Positions 53,785 through 62,350 of a stretch of 64,000 nt of DNA are shown here, piece by piece. How positions within the stretch are numbered: position 1 is the first letter of the stretch; each line of letters begins with the position of its first letter. A program made the position numbers and the translations under genes. The notes beneath the pieces were generated by a model. The model was not told where the DNA came from. It made no database searches and saw nothing but the letters and a program-made list of their open reading frames with translations. Source of the DNA: Bradyrhizobium elkanii USDA 76 (GTDB taxonomy: Bacteria; Pseudomonadota; Alphaproteobacteria; Rhizobiales; Xanthobacteraceae); contig NZ_CP066356.1 of the NCBI RefSeq assembly GCF_023278185.1, positions 2,410,001-2,474,000 of the forward strand. Reading direction: 5' to 3'.

Positions 53785-55857
53785 ATGCGTTCACGCTCGA
53801 TCTGCATTGATGCCGCCGCCGGCGGCGTTCGTTTCCCACAGCTGCTGGCGCTTGCGTTGCTGCTTGGGCCTGTGTTCGCCGGCCCGGCCCGCGCGAGCGA
53901 TGTCGAGGATTGCGGCGGGCCGCCGACGGACAAGGCCGAGGCGGCGTGCTCGGGCATCATCAACGATACCGCACGCTCCACGGAGGATCGCACCAAGGCC
54001 TTCACCGGCCGCTCGCGATTTAACATCGCGCGCGGCAAGATCGATCAGGCCCTCAGCGATGCCGATGCGGCGGTGCAGCTGAATGGACAATTCGTGCCGG
54101 CGCTGATCGCGCGCGGCTATGTCCAGCAACGCAAGGGCAGCCCGGATCAGGCCCGCGCCGATTTCGATCGCGCGATCGAGCTCGAGCCGAAGAACCCGTT
54201 CGGCTTCCTGGCGCGCGGCAATCTTCGCGCCGACCAGCACGCCTGGAGCGATGCGATCTCGGATTACGGTCAGGCGATCACGTTGCGGCCGGATCTCCCC
54301 GCTGCCCATGTCGGGCGCGCGCGGGCTCATGTCGAATCCGGACAGCCAGATGCGGCGCTGGCCGACGCCAACACCGCGATTGCCGTCAACGCGAGCACGC
54401 CGAATGCGTTCTACTGGCGCGGTCAGGCCTATCGCCGCAAGGGCGACATGGATCGCGCGATCGAAGATTTCTCGCGCGCGATCGCGCAGGCGCCGCAGGC
54501 CGAGCGCAACGCCTATTTCGCCCGTGCCCAGCTCTACAGCGCCAAGGGCGACTATGCCCGCGCGATTGCCGACTTCGACCGGCTGTTGACGGTTCTTCCC
54601 GACAACAAGGAAATCCAGCAGCAGCGCCAGCAGGCGGTCGCGATGCAGGCCGAACTCGCCAAGGCAGCAGGCGGCGCCGCGCCGCCACAGGCCGCACCGC
54701 CGCCAGGTGCAATGGCGGGGCGGCCAGCCGCGCCGGCGGCGGGTAACCAGCAGGTCGAGCAGGCCAAGCAGTTCGTCGCACAGGGTAACAACGCGGGCGC
54801 CGTTGCCAATCTCACCCAGGTGCTGGGCGGCGACCCCCGCAACGAGGCTGCGCTGCGCCTGCGTGCACTGGCCTATTCAAGGCTCGGCCGGTTGGCGGAC
54901 GCGCGCAACGATCTCAATGCCCTGCTCAAGCTCAAGCCGGACGATCCGCAGCTGTTGGCGTCCCGCGCGCTCAATGCCGCCGGCATGCGGCAGTTCGATG
55001 AGGCCATGGCTGATGCCGGCCGTGCCATCACGCTCGATCAGAACAATTCGTTGGCCTATCTGGCGCGCGGCCTCGTCAAGGCCGGCACCGGCAAGGTGCA
55101 GGACGCACTCGCCGACTACGATCATTCGATCTCGCTGAATCCCAAGGAGACGCTCGCCTTCACCGAGCGCGGGCTCGCCCATATCGGTCTCAACCAGCTC
55201 GACAAGGCGCTGCTGGATTTCGATCAGGCCCTGGCGCTGGTGCCGACCAATCTGGTCGCCAAATCGTGGCGCGGCCTCGCGCTGATGCTCAAGGGCCGTG
55301 CCGATGAGGGGCTGGTCGATATCGACGCTGTGCTGGAGCGAAGCCCGAACAATCCGACGGCCCAACTCGGCCGCGGGCTCGCGATGCTGACCTCGTCACA
55401 GTACGACCGCGCCATCGCTGCCTTCGACCAGATCATCACGCGGGCGCCCAACGATGCCTTCCCGCATGTGCTGCGCGCCCGGGCCTATCTCGGGCTGAAG
55501 AAGCCGGATAACGCGATGAAGGATCTCAACTTCATCCTCTCTGCGCGGCCCGATTATCAGCCGGCGCTGACATTGCGCGGCATCACCTGGTCGGCGTTGC
55601 GCAACTACGACAAGGCGGTCGAGGATCTCGACCGGGCGATTGCGCAGAAGGAGACGGTGGAGGGCCTGTTCGCCCGCGCCAAGGCGCAGGAGGCGCTCAA
55701 CCATGCCGACAAGGCGACCGAGGACTTCCGCAAGGCAACGCAGCTCACGCCGGCAAGCGTGTTCGACGTGCTGGCGCAGGCCGAGTCGAAGCGCAAGGTT
55801 CAGGAGCTGTCGAAGCGGGTGCCGTGCGGCAACGGCCAGAGCGGCACCTGCCTGTGA
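53785..55857 (+). CDS. Exported TPR-repeat protein
   Basis: The protein has 690 residues. A signal peptide (QLLALALLLGPVFAGPARA) is followed by two arrays of tetratricopeptide repeats (about 65-295 and 330-660), for example AFYWRGQAYRRKGDMDRAIEDFSRAI, split by a Pro/Ala-rich linker near 295-315 (APPQAAPPPGAMAGRPAAP). About fifteen to seventeen repeats are likely. It should be a periplasmic protein-binding scaffold. GAGG precedes the ATG. The partner is unknown. Confidence 0.88.
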   Translation: MRSRSICIDAAAGGVRFPQLLALALLLGPVFAGPARASDVEDCGGPPTDKAEAACSGIINDTARSTEDRTKAFTGRSRFNIARGKIDQALSDADAAVQLNGQFVPALIARGYVQQRKGSPDQARADFDRAIELEPKNPFGFLARGNLRADQHAWSDAISDYGQAITLRPDLPAAHVGRARAHVESGQPDAALADANTAIAVNASTPNAFYWRGQAYRRKGDMDRAIEDFSRAIAQAPQAERNAYFARAQLYSAKGDYARAIADFDRLLTVLPDNKEIQQQRQQAVAMQAELAKAAGGAAPPQAAPPPGAMAGRPAAPAAGNQQVEQAKQFVAQGNNAGAVANLTQVLGGDPRNEAALRLRALAYSRLGRLADARNDLNALLKLKPDDPQLLASRALNAAGMRQFDEAMADAGRAITLDQNNSLAYLARGLVKAGTGKVQDALADYDHSISLNPKETLAFTERGLAHIGLNQLDKALLDFDQALALVPTNLVAKSWRGLALMLKGRADEGLVDIDAVLERSPNNPTAQLGRGLAMLTSSQYDRAIAAFDQIITRAPNDAFPHVLRARAYLGLKKPDNAMKDLNFILSARPDYQPALTLRGITWSALRNYDKAVEDLDRAIAQKETVEGLFARAKAQEALNHADKATEDFRKATQLTPASVFDVLAQAESKRKVQELSKRVPCGNGQSGTCL

Positions 55858-56060
55858 CGCGGCAACTCAGCGGCCGCGCGCTTTGCTGGAGCAAAGGATG
55901 AACGTCGGCGCGCGCTGGCGATGGCGGCCGAAAAAAAGCTCAACGGCGTGGCGCGCGGGCATCGTGCCCGCCCCGCCGAACGTCACGTTGTCTGATGTTG
56001 GGTCGGCCCCCACTCCCGGACGGTATCCGAGAGTGCGCCGCCGGATCTGGCGCTGATACG

Positions 56061-56261
56061 CTAGACCTTGAGATTCTCGGCTGACGTCTTGCCGCGATTA
56101 GCGATCTCTTCGTACTCGACGGATTGGCCTTCGTTCAGGGTCTGAAGACCAGCCTTCTGAACTGCTGAAATATGCACGAAAATGTCCTTGCCGCCCGTTG
56201 CGGGCTGGATGAATCCATAGCCCTTCGTCGGGTTGAACCACTTCACTGTACCTTTGGGCAT
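56061..56261 (-). CDS. Cold-shock-domain protein (CspA family)
   Basis: The protein has 66 residues: one OB-fold with RNP1 KGYGFIQ and RNP2 DIFVHIS, starting [10 protein letters not shown] as the family does. It binds RNA or single-stranded DNA as an RNA chaperone. The frame extends upstream without family similarity. The upstream region to about 56400 may be a long untranslated leader, common for csp genes, but no structure is proven. Several paralogues are expected in the genome, so no number is assigned. Confidence 0.95.
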   Translation of the reverse strand: MPKGTVKWFNPTKGYGFIQPATGGKDIFVHISAVQKAGLQTLNEGQSVEYEEIANRGKTSAENLKV

Positions 56262-56542
56262 TCCAGTCGTCTCCGCGGAAGCAATCGAAAACAGACCAGC
56301 CGGCCCCCGCACAAACCGGCTTGTCCGCGACGACAGGATAGCAGTTTGAAAAAAGCTGGGTAGATCAAACGACGGTGTGTTTTTGGCCGGAAACAACCCG
56401 CTTTGCGGGGGTTTGACGCCGGATTGCCCGTTTCGTGGTCAATTGATGCGCTGCAAAAACGGATCGGTTCCGGTGTACCGAATTGGATCGATCGTCCCGC
56501 GCGCGGCTTTTCCGGCCGGCGCGCGGGGATCGACCGGCCGTC

Positions 56543-56854
56543 TCAATAGGTCGCGGAGAGGTATTCGACGATCTTGCCGACGTCGGCTTCGTCGATCGGC
56601 GCACCGTAGACCTTGATCATCTTGGTCACCTCGGCCTGCCAGAAATCCTTCTTGAACTTCTCGCCCTGCGGCTGGGTCTTGATGTAGTCGGCCGAGTGGC
56701 AGGCGGTGCAGTTGTTTTGCACCACCTCGAGGTTGGGGCCCGGCTTGAAGGCCGCGGTCTCCTCGGGGACCGTGTAGTTCACGGGCGCGGCGACGGCGGC
56801 GCCGATCGACAGCGCGGCGATCGTGGCGAGGGATGGAAGCAGCTTGCTGGTCAT
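56543..56854 (-). CDS. sorB: Sulfite dehydrogenase cytochrome subunit
   Basis: The protein has 103 residues: signal peptide (PSLATIAALSIGAAVAA) and one haem c motif CTACH at 49-53, with a Met later (TKMIKVYG) as possible axial ligand. It accepts electrons from the molybdenum subunit encoded 11 bases upstream and passes them to the respiratory chain. The size and pairing match SorB of sulfite:cytochrome c oxidoreductase. Confidence 0.88.
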   Translation of the reverse strand: MTSKLLPSLATIAALSIGAAVAAPVNYTVPEETAAFKPGPNLEVVQNNCTACHSADYIKTQPQGEKFKKDFWQAEVTKMIKVYGAPIDEADVGKIVEYLSATY

Positions 56855-56865
56855 GATGCTTCTCC

Positions 56866-58065
56866 TCACGCCGCGGTGACGCGCACGGTTTCGACGACGT
56901 TGCGCAGATAGCCGGCCGGATTCCACAACGGATCCATCGGCTGGGTGTCGCCGGCTTTGTTGGTGGCGCGCACCTTCAGCTCTGCGGGACCGGCCGCGAG
57001 CTTCACCGGCAGCTTCCATTCGCGGAAGGCGTATTTGCCGAGGTCCTTGCCGAGCTTGGCCGGCGTCCAGTTCTTGCCGCCATCGGTCGAGACCATCACC
57101 TCCTTGATGCCCTTGCCGCCGTCGAAGGCGATGCCGCGCAGCATGGTGCGGCCGGCCTTCAGCTTGGCGCCGTCGGCAACGCTGGTGATGAACGAGCGCA
57201 CCGTGAAGCGATTGATCGGGATCGTCGCCTTCGGTGCGGTGCCGGGCTCGACCGCATTGTTCGGCGTATCCGGTATCCGGTAGGCGGACTTCATCCAGAA
57301 GCCCTCGAACACGTTGTCGATCACGGTGATCTCGTTGAGGTGCTTCACCCAATACGTGCCGTAATAGCCGGGCACCACGAGGCGGAGCGGGAAGCCGTTG
57401 AGGAACGGCAGGTCCTCGCCGTTCATGCCCCAGGCCAGCATCACCTCGCCGTCGCGTGCGTGGTCGATGTCGAGCGCCTTGACGAAATCCGGCGTCTTGT
57501 CGCTGACCGGGCCGTCCATGCCGTTGAAGGTGACCTGCTTGGCTCCGGCCTGCACGCCGGCCATGTCGAGCACGGTCTTCAGCGGCACGCCGTGCCAGCG
57601 CGCGCAGCCCATCGCGCCGTTGCCGAGCTGGCCGCCGGCGACACGCGGACTGAAGAAGCCGCGGCTGTTGCCGGAGCACTGGTTGACGGCCACGATCTCG
57701 GTCGCCTTCAGCTTCCTGATGTCCTTCAGCGACAGCTTCAGCGGCTTGTCGACCTTGCCCTTGATCTCCAGCGTGAACTTGTCCGGATCGAGATTGTAGG
57801 GGAGGTCGGCGAGGTGATAGCGGACGAAGAACGCATTGTTCGGCGTGATCGGGCCGTCGTTGAAGATCGCAAACGGCGTTTCCAGCTGCGGCGGGCGGGC
57901 GGTCAGGCCGATCATCGGGCGCTTCTGCGGGTAGCGCACGAGCGGGCGCTCGCCATTGCCAAAGGGCAGCGTCACGGTGTCGAGGGCGAATGCGCCCCTT
58001 GATCCCAGCCCCGTCACCAAAGCGGCCAATCCGGCACGCTTCATCAAGTCTCGTCGATCGAGCAT
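56866..58065 (-). CDS. sorA: Sulfite dehydrogenase molybdenum subunit
   Basis: The protein has 399 residues. A Tat signal (LDRRDLMKRAGLAAL) is followed by the sulfite-oxidase molybdopterin domain with Cys130 in VAVNQCSGNSRG as the Mo ligand, and a dimerisation domain at the C-terminus (about 280-395). It oxidises sulfite to sulfate in the periplasm, reducing the cytochrome subunit made from the next gene. GGAGG precedes ATG 58065; the upstream Met-Met start lacks the right spacing to the Tat motif. Confidence 0.93.
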   Translation of the reverse strand: MLDRRDLMKRAGLAALVTGLGSRGAFALDTVTLPFGNGERPLVRYPQKRPMIGLTARPPQLETPFAIFNDGPITPNNAFFVRYHLADLPYNLDPDKFTLEIKGKVDKPLKLSLKDIRKLKATEIVAVNQCSGNSRGFFSPRVAGGQLGNGAMGCARWHGVPLKTVLDMAGVQAGAKQVTFNGMDGPVSDKTPDFVKALDIDHARDGEVMLAWGMNGEDLPFLNGFPLRLVVPGYYGTYWVKHLNEITVIDNVFEGFWMKSAYRIPDTPNNAVEPGTAPKATIPINRFTVRSFITSVADGAKLKAGRTMLRGIAFDGGKGIKEVMVSTDGGKNWTPAKLGKDLGKYAFREWKLPVKLAAGPAELKVRATNKAGDTQPMDPLWNPAGYLRNVVETVRVTAA

Positions 58066-58218
58066 TCCGCTTCCTCCGAAGCTGTTCTGTCGTGAGCCGG
58101 TCATCACCAGGCTCAGATTGCCTTGCGCGCCTTCGCATCATGGAATGCGCGCGGTCCAAATGTCGCACCTGACAACCGCGAGTCAATTGAGCTTTCGCAG
58201 CGTTGCGTCGCAACAACG

Positions 58219-58248
58219 AAAAGCCCCGGTCGCGTGGACGACCGGGGC
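58219..58248 (-). terminator. Rho-independent terminator
   Basis: On the minus strand GCCCCGGTCG pairs with CGACCGGGGC over a TCCACG loop and is followed by TTTT. It ends the small His-rich protein gene before sorA. Confidence 0.9.
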
Positions 58249-58273
58249 GTTTCCATCCAAGTAGAAGGTTCGA

Positions 58274-58501
58274 TCAGTAGCAGACGTTCACGGTGCGATA
58301 GCGATAGCCGTAGGGCGTCAGCACCAGGCGGGTGGCGTAGCAGCCGGAGTCGACGAAGCCGACGGCAATGCCCGGGCCACCCCAGAAGTGATGGTGATGC
58401 GGATGCCAGAAGAACGGCTTGGCGGAAGCTGCGGTCGGCGCCAGCGCGGCGGCACCGAGGGTTGCGGCAGTGGCGAGAGCGAGCGTGACTTTGCGAAGCA
58501 T
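58274..58501 (-). CDS. Small His-rich exported protein
   Basis: The protein has 75 residues. A signal peptide (LALATAATLGAAALAPTAASA) is followed by a mature part of about 47 residues with HPHHHHFWGG, then two Cys (SGCYATRL and VNVCY). The His run could bind a metal such as nickel, copper or zinc. GGAGAAG precedes the ATG, and a strong terminator follows. The family function is unknown. Confidence 0.8.
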   Translation of the reverse strand: MLRKVTLALATAATLGAAALAPTAASAKPFFWHPHHHHFWGGPGIAVGFVDSGCYATRLVLTPYGYRYRTVNVCY

Positions 58502-58663
58502 GGTCTTCTCCTTCGGATGCGCGTTGAGCTCTGTCGCGGCGCGGTTGCAGTGTTACCCATCGCCAGTCAGTCGCATCCGGCACCGGGCACGTTCGAGCAT
58601 CCCTGCTGAACGCGCCGTCGGATGTGCGGCAGGTCACATTGGGTTGGAGCGGAGATGAACCGG

Positions 58664-60409
58664 TCAGGCCGCGACGGCACGCCAGTCGTCGACCAGCGTT
58701 GACAGGAGCTGCGTCTTTTCGACCGTGCGCACGGTCATCGGCTCGTTGCGGCCGCGGATCGCGACCTCCTGCGCCGGCAGGGCATCGTCGGCCAGCCCGG
58801 CGGTGACGCGCACCTCGTCCGAGATGATCGCCTCGCAGGCCAGCGCCTTGGTCATGTCCTGCAGCCGTGCCGCGACGTTGACGGCATCGCCGAGCGCGGT
58901 GAACACCATGTGGTCGCGATAGCCGATATCGCCGACGATCACCTCGCCGCCATGGATGCCGATGCCGAAGCGGATCGGCTCGCGCAGATCGTGGCTCAGG
59001 AACTGGTTCAGCTCGTCGATATGGGTTGCGATCAGCGCCGCCGCGCGCAACGCCTGGCGGCAGGCCACCTGCCGGTCGGTGGCAAGCCCGAACAGCGCCA
59101 GCATGCCGTCGCCGATGAACTGGTTGGGCCGCCCGCCGGCCTCCAGCACCGCCTGCGACACCGCGCCGAGGAAGCGGTTGACGATGAACACGGTGTCGAA
59201 CGGCAGCCGCTTCTCGGCAAGCTGCGTCGAGCCGCGCATGTCGACGAACATGCTGACCAGATAGCGCTCCTGGCCGACCCGTGCCGGATTGGCGGCGTGC
59301 GCGTTGGCCGATGTCGTGCTCGGCAGGAACAGCTGGAAGAAATTCAGGTCGGCGGTGGGCCGCAACTGGCAGGCCAGCCGGATCGACGGATCGTCATTGC
59401 CGACCCGGTGCAGCACGAAGGCTTCGCGCGGCGAGGGCTCGGGCAATCCGGCGTGATCGCCGATGATGCGGATGCGGCAGGTCGAGCAGCGCGCGCGGCC
59501 GCCGCAGACGCTCGCATGCGGCACGTTGTAGCGCAGGCTCGCTTCCAGCACGCTCAGTCCCTTCGGTACCCGCAGCGTGCGGCCGTTGCCGTAGGACAGC
59601 GCGATCATGCCGCCGCGGCGCTCCAGCAGGGCCCGCGCGCCGCGCGCCAGCAGCACAAGGCCGAGCAGGCCGAGATAGCCGATCGTCAGGTCATCCGTGA
59701 TCTTCTCGAGCGTGGTCCCCTGCGCCGCGGTGCCGAGCTTCTGTACCGAGAGCTCCTCGCGCCGCCAGTCGGCGTCCTGATAGTCGGCGATCGTGGCGCG
59801 GCCGCCCTGATAGATGCCGAGCATCGCCAGTGTCGGGATCAGCACGGCCGTCGCGAGCAGGAACGGCGCGGCGCGCTGGAAGAACGGGCGCAGCCGCAGC
59901 CAGAAATACAGGCCGATGCAGCCGTGCACCCAGGCGATCACTAGCACCGCCAGCATCGTCCACAGCCGGTTCGGCGCTGCGATGAAGAAGGTGTATAGCT
60001 CCTGCGGGTAGAGCTTCTCGTGCCCGTACAGGGTCTGGCCGAGCCGCACGCCGACGACGTGCGCGACGATCAGCATCGGGATGCTGAGGCCGAGCGTGAG
60101 CTGCAGCGGCTCGATCGCCTTCCAGTGGAACTCGCGGCGCTGATAGAGCGCCCAGATGCCGAGCCCGGTATGCACCAGGCAGGCGCTGTAGAACACGATC
60201 GCGACCGGCAGGAACTGCCAGAACTCGGTGTGGTAGTAGACCCCGATCGCCAGCGCCTGCGTCGAGATATTGCCGAGCGCGTGGTTGAGGAAATGGCTGA
60301 TCAGGTAGGCGAACATGATCGCCCCCGTGACGATGCGGACCTGCCGCAGGCCGATACCGCGGGCCATGTCCTGCAAGTGCTCGCGCGAGGGGGAGGCCAT
60401 GTGATTCAT
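58664..60409 (-). CDS. Membrane cytochrome-like / 2Fe-2S ferredoxin / class III nucleotide cyclase fusion
   Basis: The protein has 581 residues and three parts. Residues 25-255 hold six or so membrane helices with His39, His43, His80, His117 and His162 placed like haem ligands of succinate dehydrogenase-type cytochrome b (LISHFLNHALGN). Residues 265-360 are a ferredoxin with Cys302, Cys308, Cys311 and Cys347, the C-x5-C-x2-C spacing of adrenodoxins. Residues 383-560 are a class III cyclase with metal Asp390 (FVDMRGST) and Asp434 (FIGDGMLALFG) and ALGDAVNVAARL. It may make cAMP or cGMP according to redox state. The start (60409 or 60400) is uncertain. Confidence 0.9.
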   Translation of the reverse strand: MNHMASPSREHLQDMARGIGLRQVRIVTGAIMFAYLISHFLNHALGNISTQALAIGVYYHTEFWQFLPVAIVFYSACLVHTGLGIWALYQRREFHWKAIEPLQLTLGLSIPMLIVAHVVGVRLGQTLYGHEKLYPQELYTFFIAAPNRLWTMLAVLVIAWVHGCIGLYFWLRLRPFFQRAAPFLLATAVLIPTLAMLGIYQGGRATIADYQDADWRREELSVQKLGTAAQGTTLEKITDDLTIGYLGLLGLVLLARGARALLERRGGMIALSYGNGRTLRVPKGLSVLEASLRYNVPHASVCGGRARCSTCRIRIIGDHAGLPEPSPREAFVLHRVGNDDPSIRLACQLRPTADLNFFQLFLPSTTSANAHAANPARVGQERYLVSMFVDMRGSTQLAEKRLPFDTVFIVNRFLGAVSQAVLEAGGRPNQFIGDGMLALFGLATDRQVACRQALRAAALIATHIDELNQFLSHDLREPIRFGIGIHGGEVIVGDIGYRDHMVFTALGDAVNVAARLQDMTKALACEAIISDEVRVTAGLADDALPAQEVAIRGRNEPMTVRTVEKTQLLSTLVDDWRAVAA

Positions 60410-60491
60410 GATCGGCAAGTCTAGTGGTTAATTCCCGCGCTGAACACCACCGCGGGTCCGGACCAGCCGCGAGAGCGGGCCGCGCGGCACG

Positions 60492-60520
60492 TTGACACCC
60501 CGTTAAGAGTCGAACAAAAA
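60492..60520 (+). promoter_or_regulatory. Possible promoter of the glycosyltransferase gene
   Basis: TTGACA, 17 nt, then CAAAAA gives a perfect -35 and a poor -10 box. The GTG start is only 8 nt after the -10 and lacks a ribosome binding site, so if real the transcript would be leaderless. Weak evidence. Confidence 0.3.
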
Positions 60521-60527
60521 GCGCGCC

Positions 60528-62186
60528 GTGACGATAGCCCAAGCCGAACCTGGAGCCGATAACAACAGCGTTAAGCCGGCCCGTTCGCGCGCGCCGGATT
60601 GGCGGGGCGTCATCGCCGTGATCGTTGCCATGACCGCGATGCGGCTGGTCTACGCCCATGCGCTCGATCTGCGCACCGACGAGGCCTATTACTGGACCTG
60701 GTCGAAGGAAAACGTGCTGTCGTTCCTCGACCATCCCCCGATGGTCGCCTGGTTCATCCGCTTCGGCACCGCGATCCTCGGCGACACCAATCTCGGCGTC
60801 CGCCTCGGCGGCATCGTGGCGATGCTGGCCACCCAGCTCCTGCTCGCCGACATCGTCCGCCGCGTGACGGCCAACAACGTCCGCGCCGTGATGCTGGCGC
60901 TGCTGCTGCCGGAGGCGGCGCTGTATTACGGCCTCTTGATGGCCAAGGTCGCGCCCGATACGGCGCTGATCCCGTTTTCGGTGGCGATGCTGTGGTCGCT
61001 GGTGCGGCTTGCGCAAAGTGGTGACGGACGCTGGTGGCTCGCGGCGGGGCTGTTTGCCGGGCTGGCGCTGCTGTCGAAATTCACCGCGATCATGTTCGCG
61101 CCGGCAGTGCTCGCCTTTGCGCTGGTGCCGGACTGGCGCTGGCGCTGGTTGCGCAGCCCGTATCCGTATCTCGCCGCGCTGATCGCGATCGTCGTGTTCG
61201 CGCCGGTGCTGATCTGGAATGCCGGGCACGACTGGGCCTCGTTCCGCTTCCAGGCGGTGCGCGCCACCGCCGAGCGCGCCTTCACGCTGCGCACCGTCGG
61301 CGAGTTCGTCGGCATGCAGTTCGGCCTGGTCGGCTTCGTGCTGCTGCCGGTGACGCTGTTCGGCACCGCGCTGACGGCATGGCGTGGCTATCGCAAGCGC
61401 GAGCCGGTCGCGATCCTGCTGGCGACCGCGGTGCTGGTGCCGTTCATCTACTTCCTCTGGAAGTCCCTGACGCTGCGGGTCGGCGACACCTGGCCGATGT
61501 TCCTGTGGCCGGCCGGCCTCGCGGCAATTGCCATCAACGTCACGCGAATGCCGTTCGAGGGCTGGTCGGTCGGGCTCGTCAAATCGACGGTCTATTGGGC
61601 GCGGACCGCGATCACCACCGGCATCGTGTTCGTCGTCTGCGTCTTCCTCTATTACATGTTCGCGCCGTGGAATCTGATCGGCCGCACCGATCCGATCGGC
61701 ACCGAGGCAGGCTACGATGTGGTGGCTGCGCGCGCGCTGGCGCAGGTTGAGGCGACCGGCGCGACCTGGGTCGCGACCACGGATTACCGCACCTATGCGA
61801 TGCTGCGCTGGTTGCTGCGCGGGAAGGTGACGGTCATCGAAATCAACGAGCGCGGCCGCTTCCAGGGCTTTGCCGATCCCGGCATGAGCAAGATCCGCGA
61901 TAACGCCGGCATTTATGTCGGGCGCGAGCCCGAGAACAATCTGCCGCTGTGGAGCGAGACGACGGCGGTACGCCAGCCGCTGGAGCGCGTGACGCGGAAC
62001 TGGCGCGGCATGGTGATGGACACCTATTCGCTGGAGAAGATCAGCGGCTGGACGCCCGATCTGTCGCCGCCGCCGGACACCACCTTCTTCCGCTGGCGCG
62101 TGCTGGCGATGCGTCTTCCTGCTCCCCTGGCTTTCGCCAGGACGACGGACGGAAACGTGCAGCCGTCTCCCACCCCGTCATCCTGA
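60528..62186 (+). CDS. ArnT-like membrane glycosyltransferase
   Basis: The protein has 552 residues with about eleven to twelve membrane helices and the periplasmic acidic motif TDEAYYW at the first loop, as in ArnT/PMT lipid-linked sugar transferases (GT83/GT39). It probably adds a sugar from a polyprenyl-phosphate donor to lipid A or another envelope acceptor. The start is GTG 60528. The last 20 or so residues (LAFARTTDGNVQPSPTPSS) are encoded by dispersed repeat DNA, and the stop TGA lies inside the repeat at 62173, so the tail is not native to the family. Confidence 0.87.
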   Translation: MTIAQAEPGADNNSVKPARSRAPDWRGVIAVIVAMTAMRLVYAHALDLRTDEAYYWTWSKENVLSFLDHPPMVAWFIRFGTAILGDTNLGVRLGGIVAMLATQLLLADIVRRVTANNVRAVMLALLLPEAALYYGLLMAKVAPDTALIPFSVAMLWSLVRLAQSGDGRWWLAAGLFAGLALLSKFTAIMFAPAVLAFALVPDWRWRWLRSPYPYLAALIAIVVFAPVLIWNAGHDWASFRFQAVRATAERAFTLRTVGEFVGMQFGLVGFVLLPVTLFGTALTAWRGYRKREPVAILLATAVLVPFIYFLWKSLTLRVGDTWPMFLWPAGLAAIAINVTRMPFEGWSVGLVKSTVYWARTAITTGIVFVVCVFLYYMFAPWNLIGRTDPIGTEAGYDVVAARALAQVEATGATWVATTDYRTYAMLRWLLRGKVTVIEINERGRFQGFADPGMSKIRDNAGIYVGREPENNLPLWSETTAVRQPLERVTRNWRGMVMDTYSLEKISGWTPDLSPPPDTTFFRWRVLAMRLPAPLAFARTTDGNVQPSPTPSS

Positions 62187-62280
62187 GGTGCGAGCGGAGC
62201 GAGCCTCGAAGGATCGACGGCCACCAGCCGGGCCGTGCATCCTTCGAGACGCCGCTTCGCGGCTCCTCAGGATGACGGGG
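62173..62280. repeat. Palindromic repeat (CCCCGTCATCCTGAGG family) between converging genes
   Basis: The ends CCCCGTCATCCTGAGG and CCTCAGGATGACGGGG are perfect inverted copies of 16 bp; inside, GCCTCGAAGGAT faces ATCCTTCGAGAC. It contains the stop codon of the glycosyltransferase gene. A degraded family A fragment follows (CTCCCCTTGTGGGAGAAGG, 62309-62327). Confidence 0.9.
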
Positions 62281-62350
62281 CGTGTACAGCCTAACGACCC
62301 TTAAAGGCTCCCCTTGTGGGAGAAGGTGGCGCGCACAAGCGCGACGCGCG

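Noticed and set aside
55954..55970. GCGGGCATCGTGCCCGC hairpin after the TPR gene
   Set aside because: The stem is short and there is no T tract, so I do not call it a terminator.
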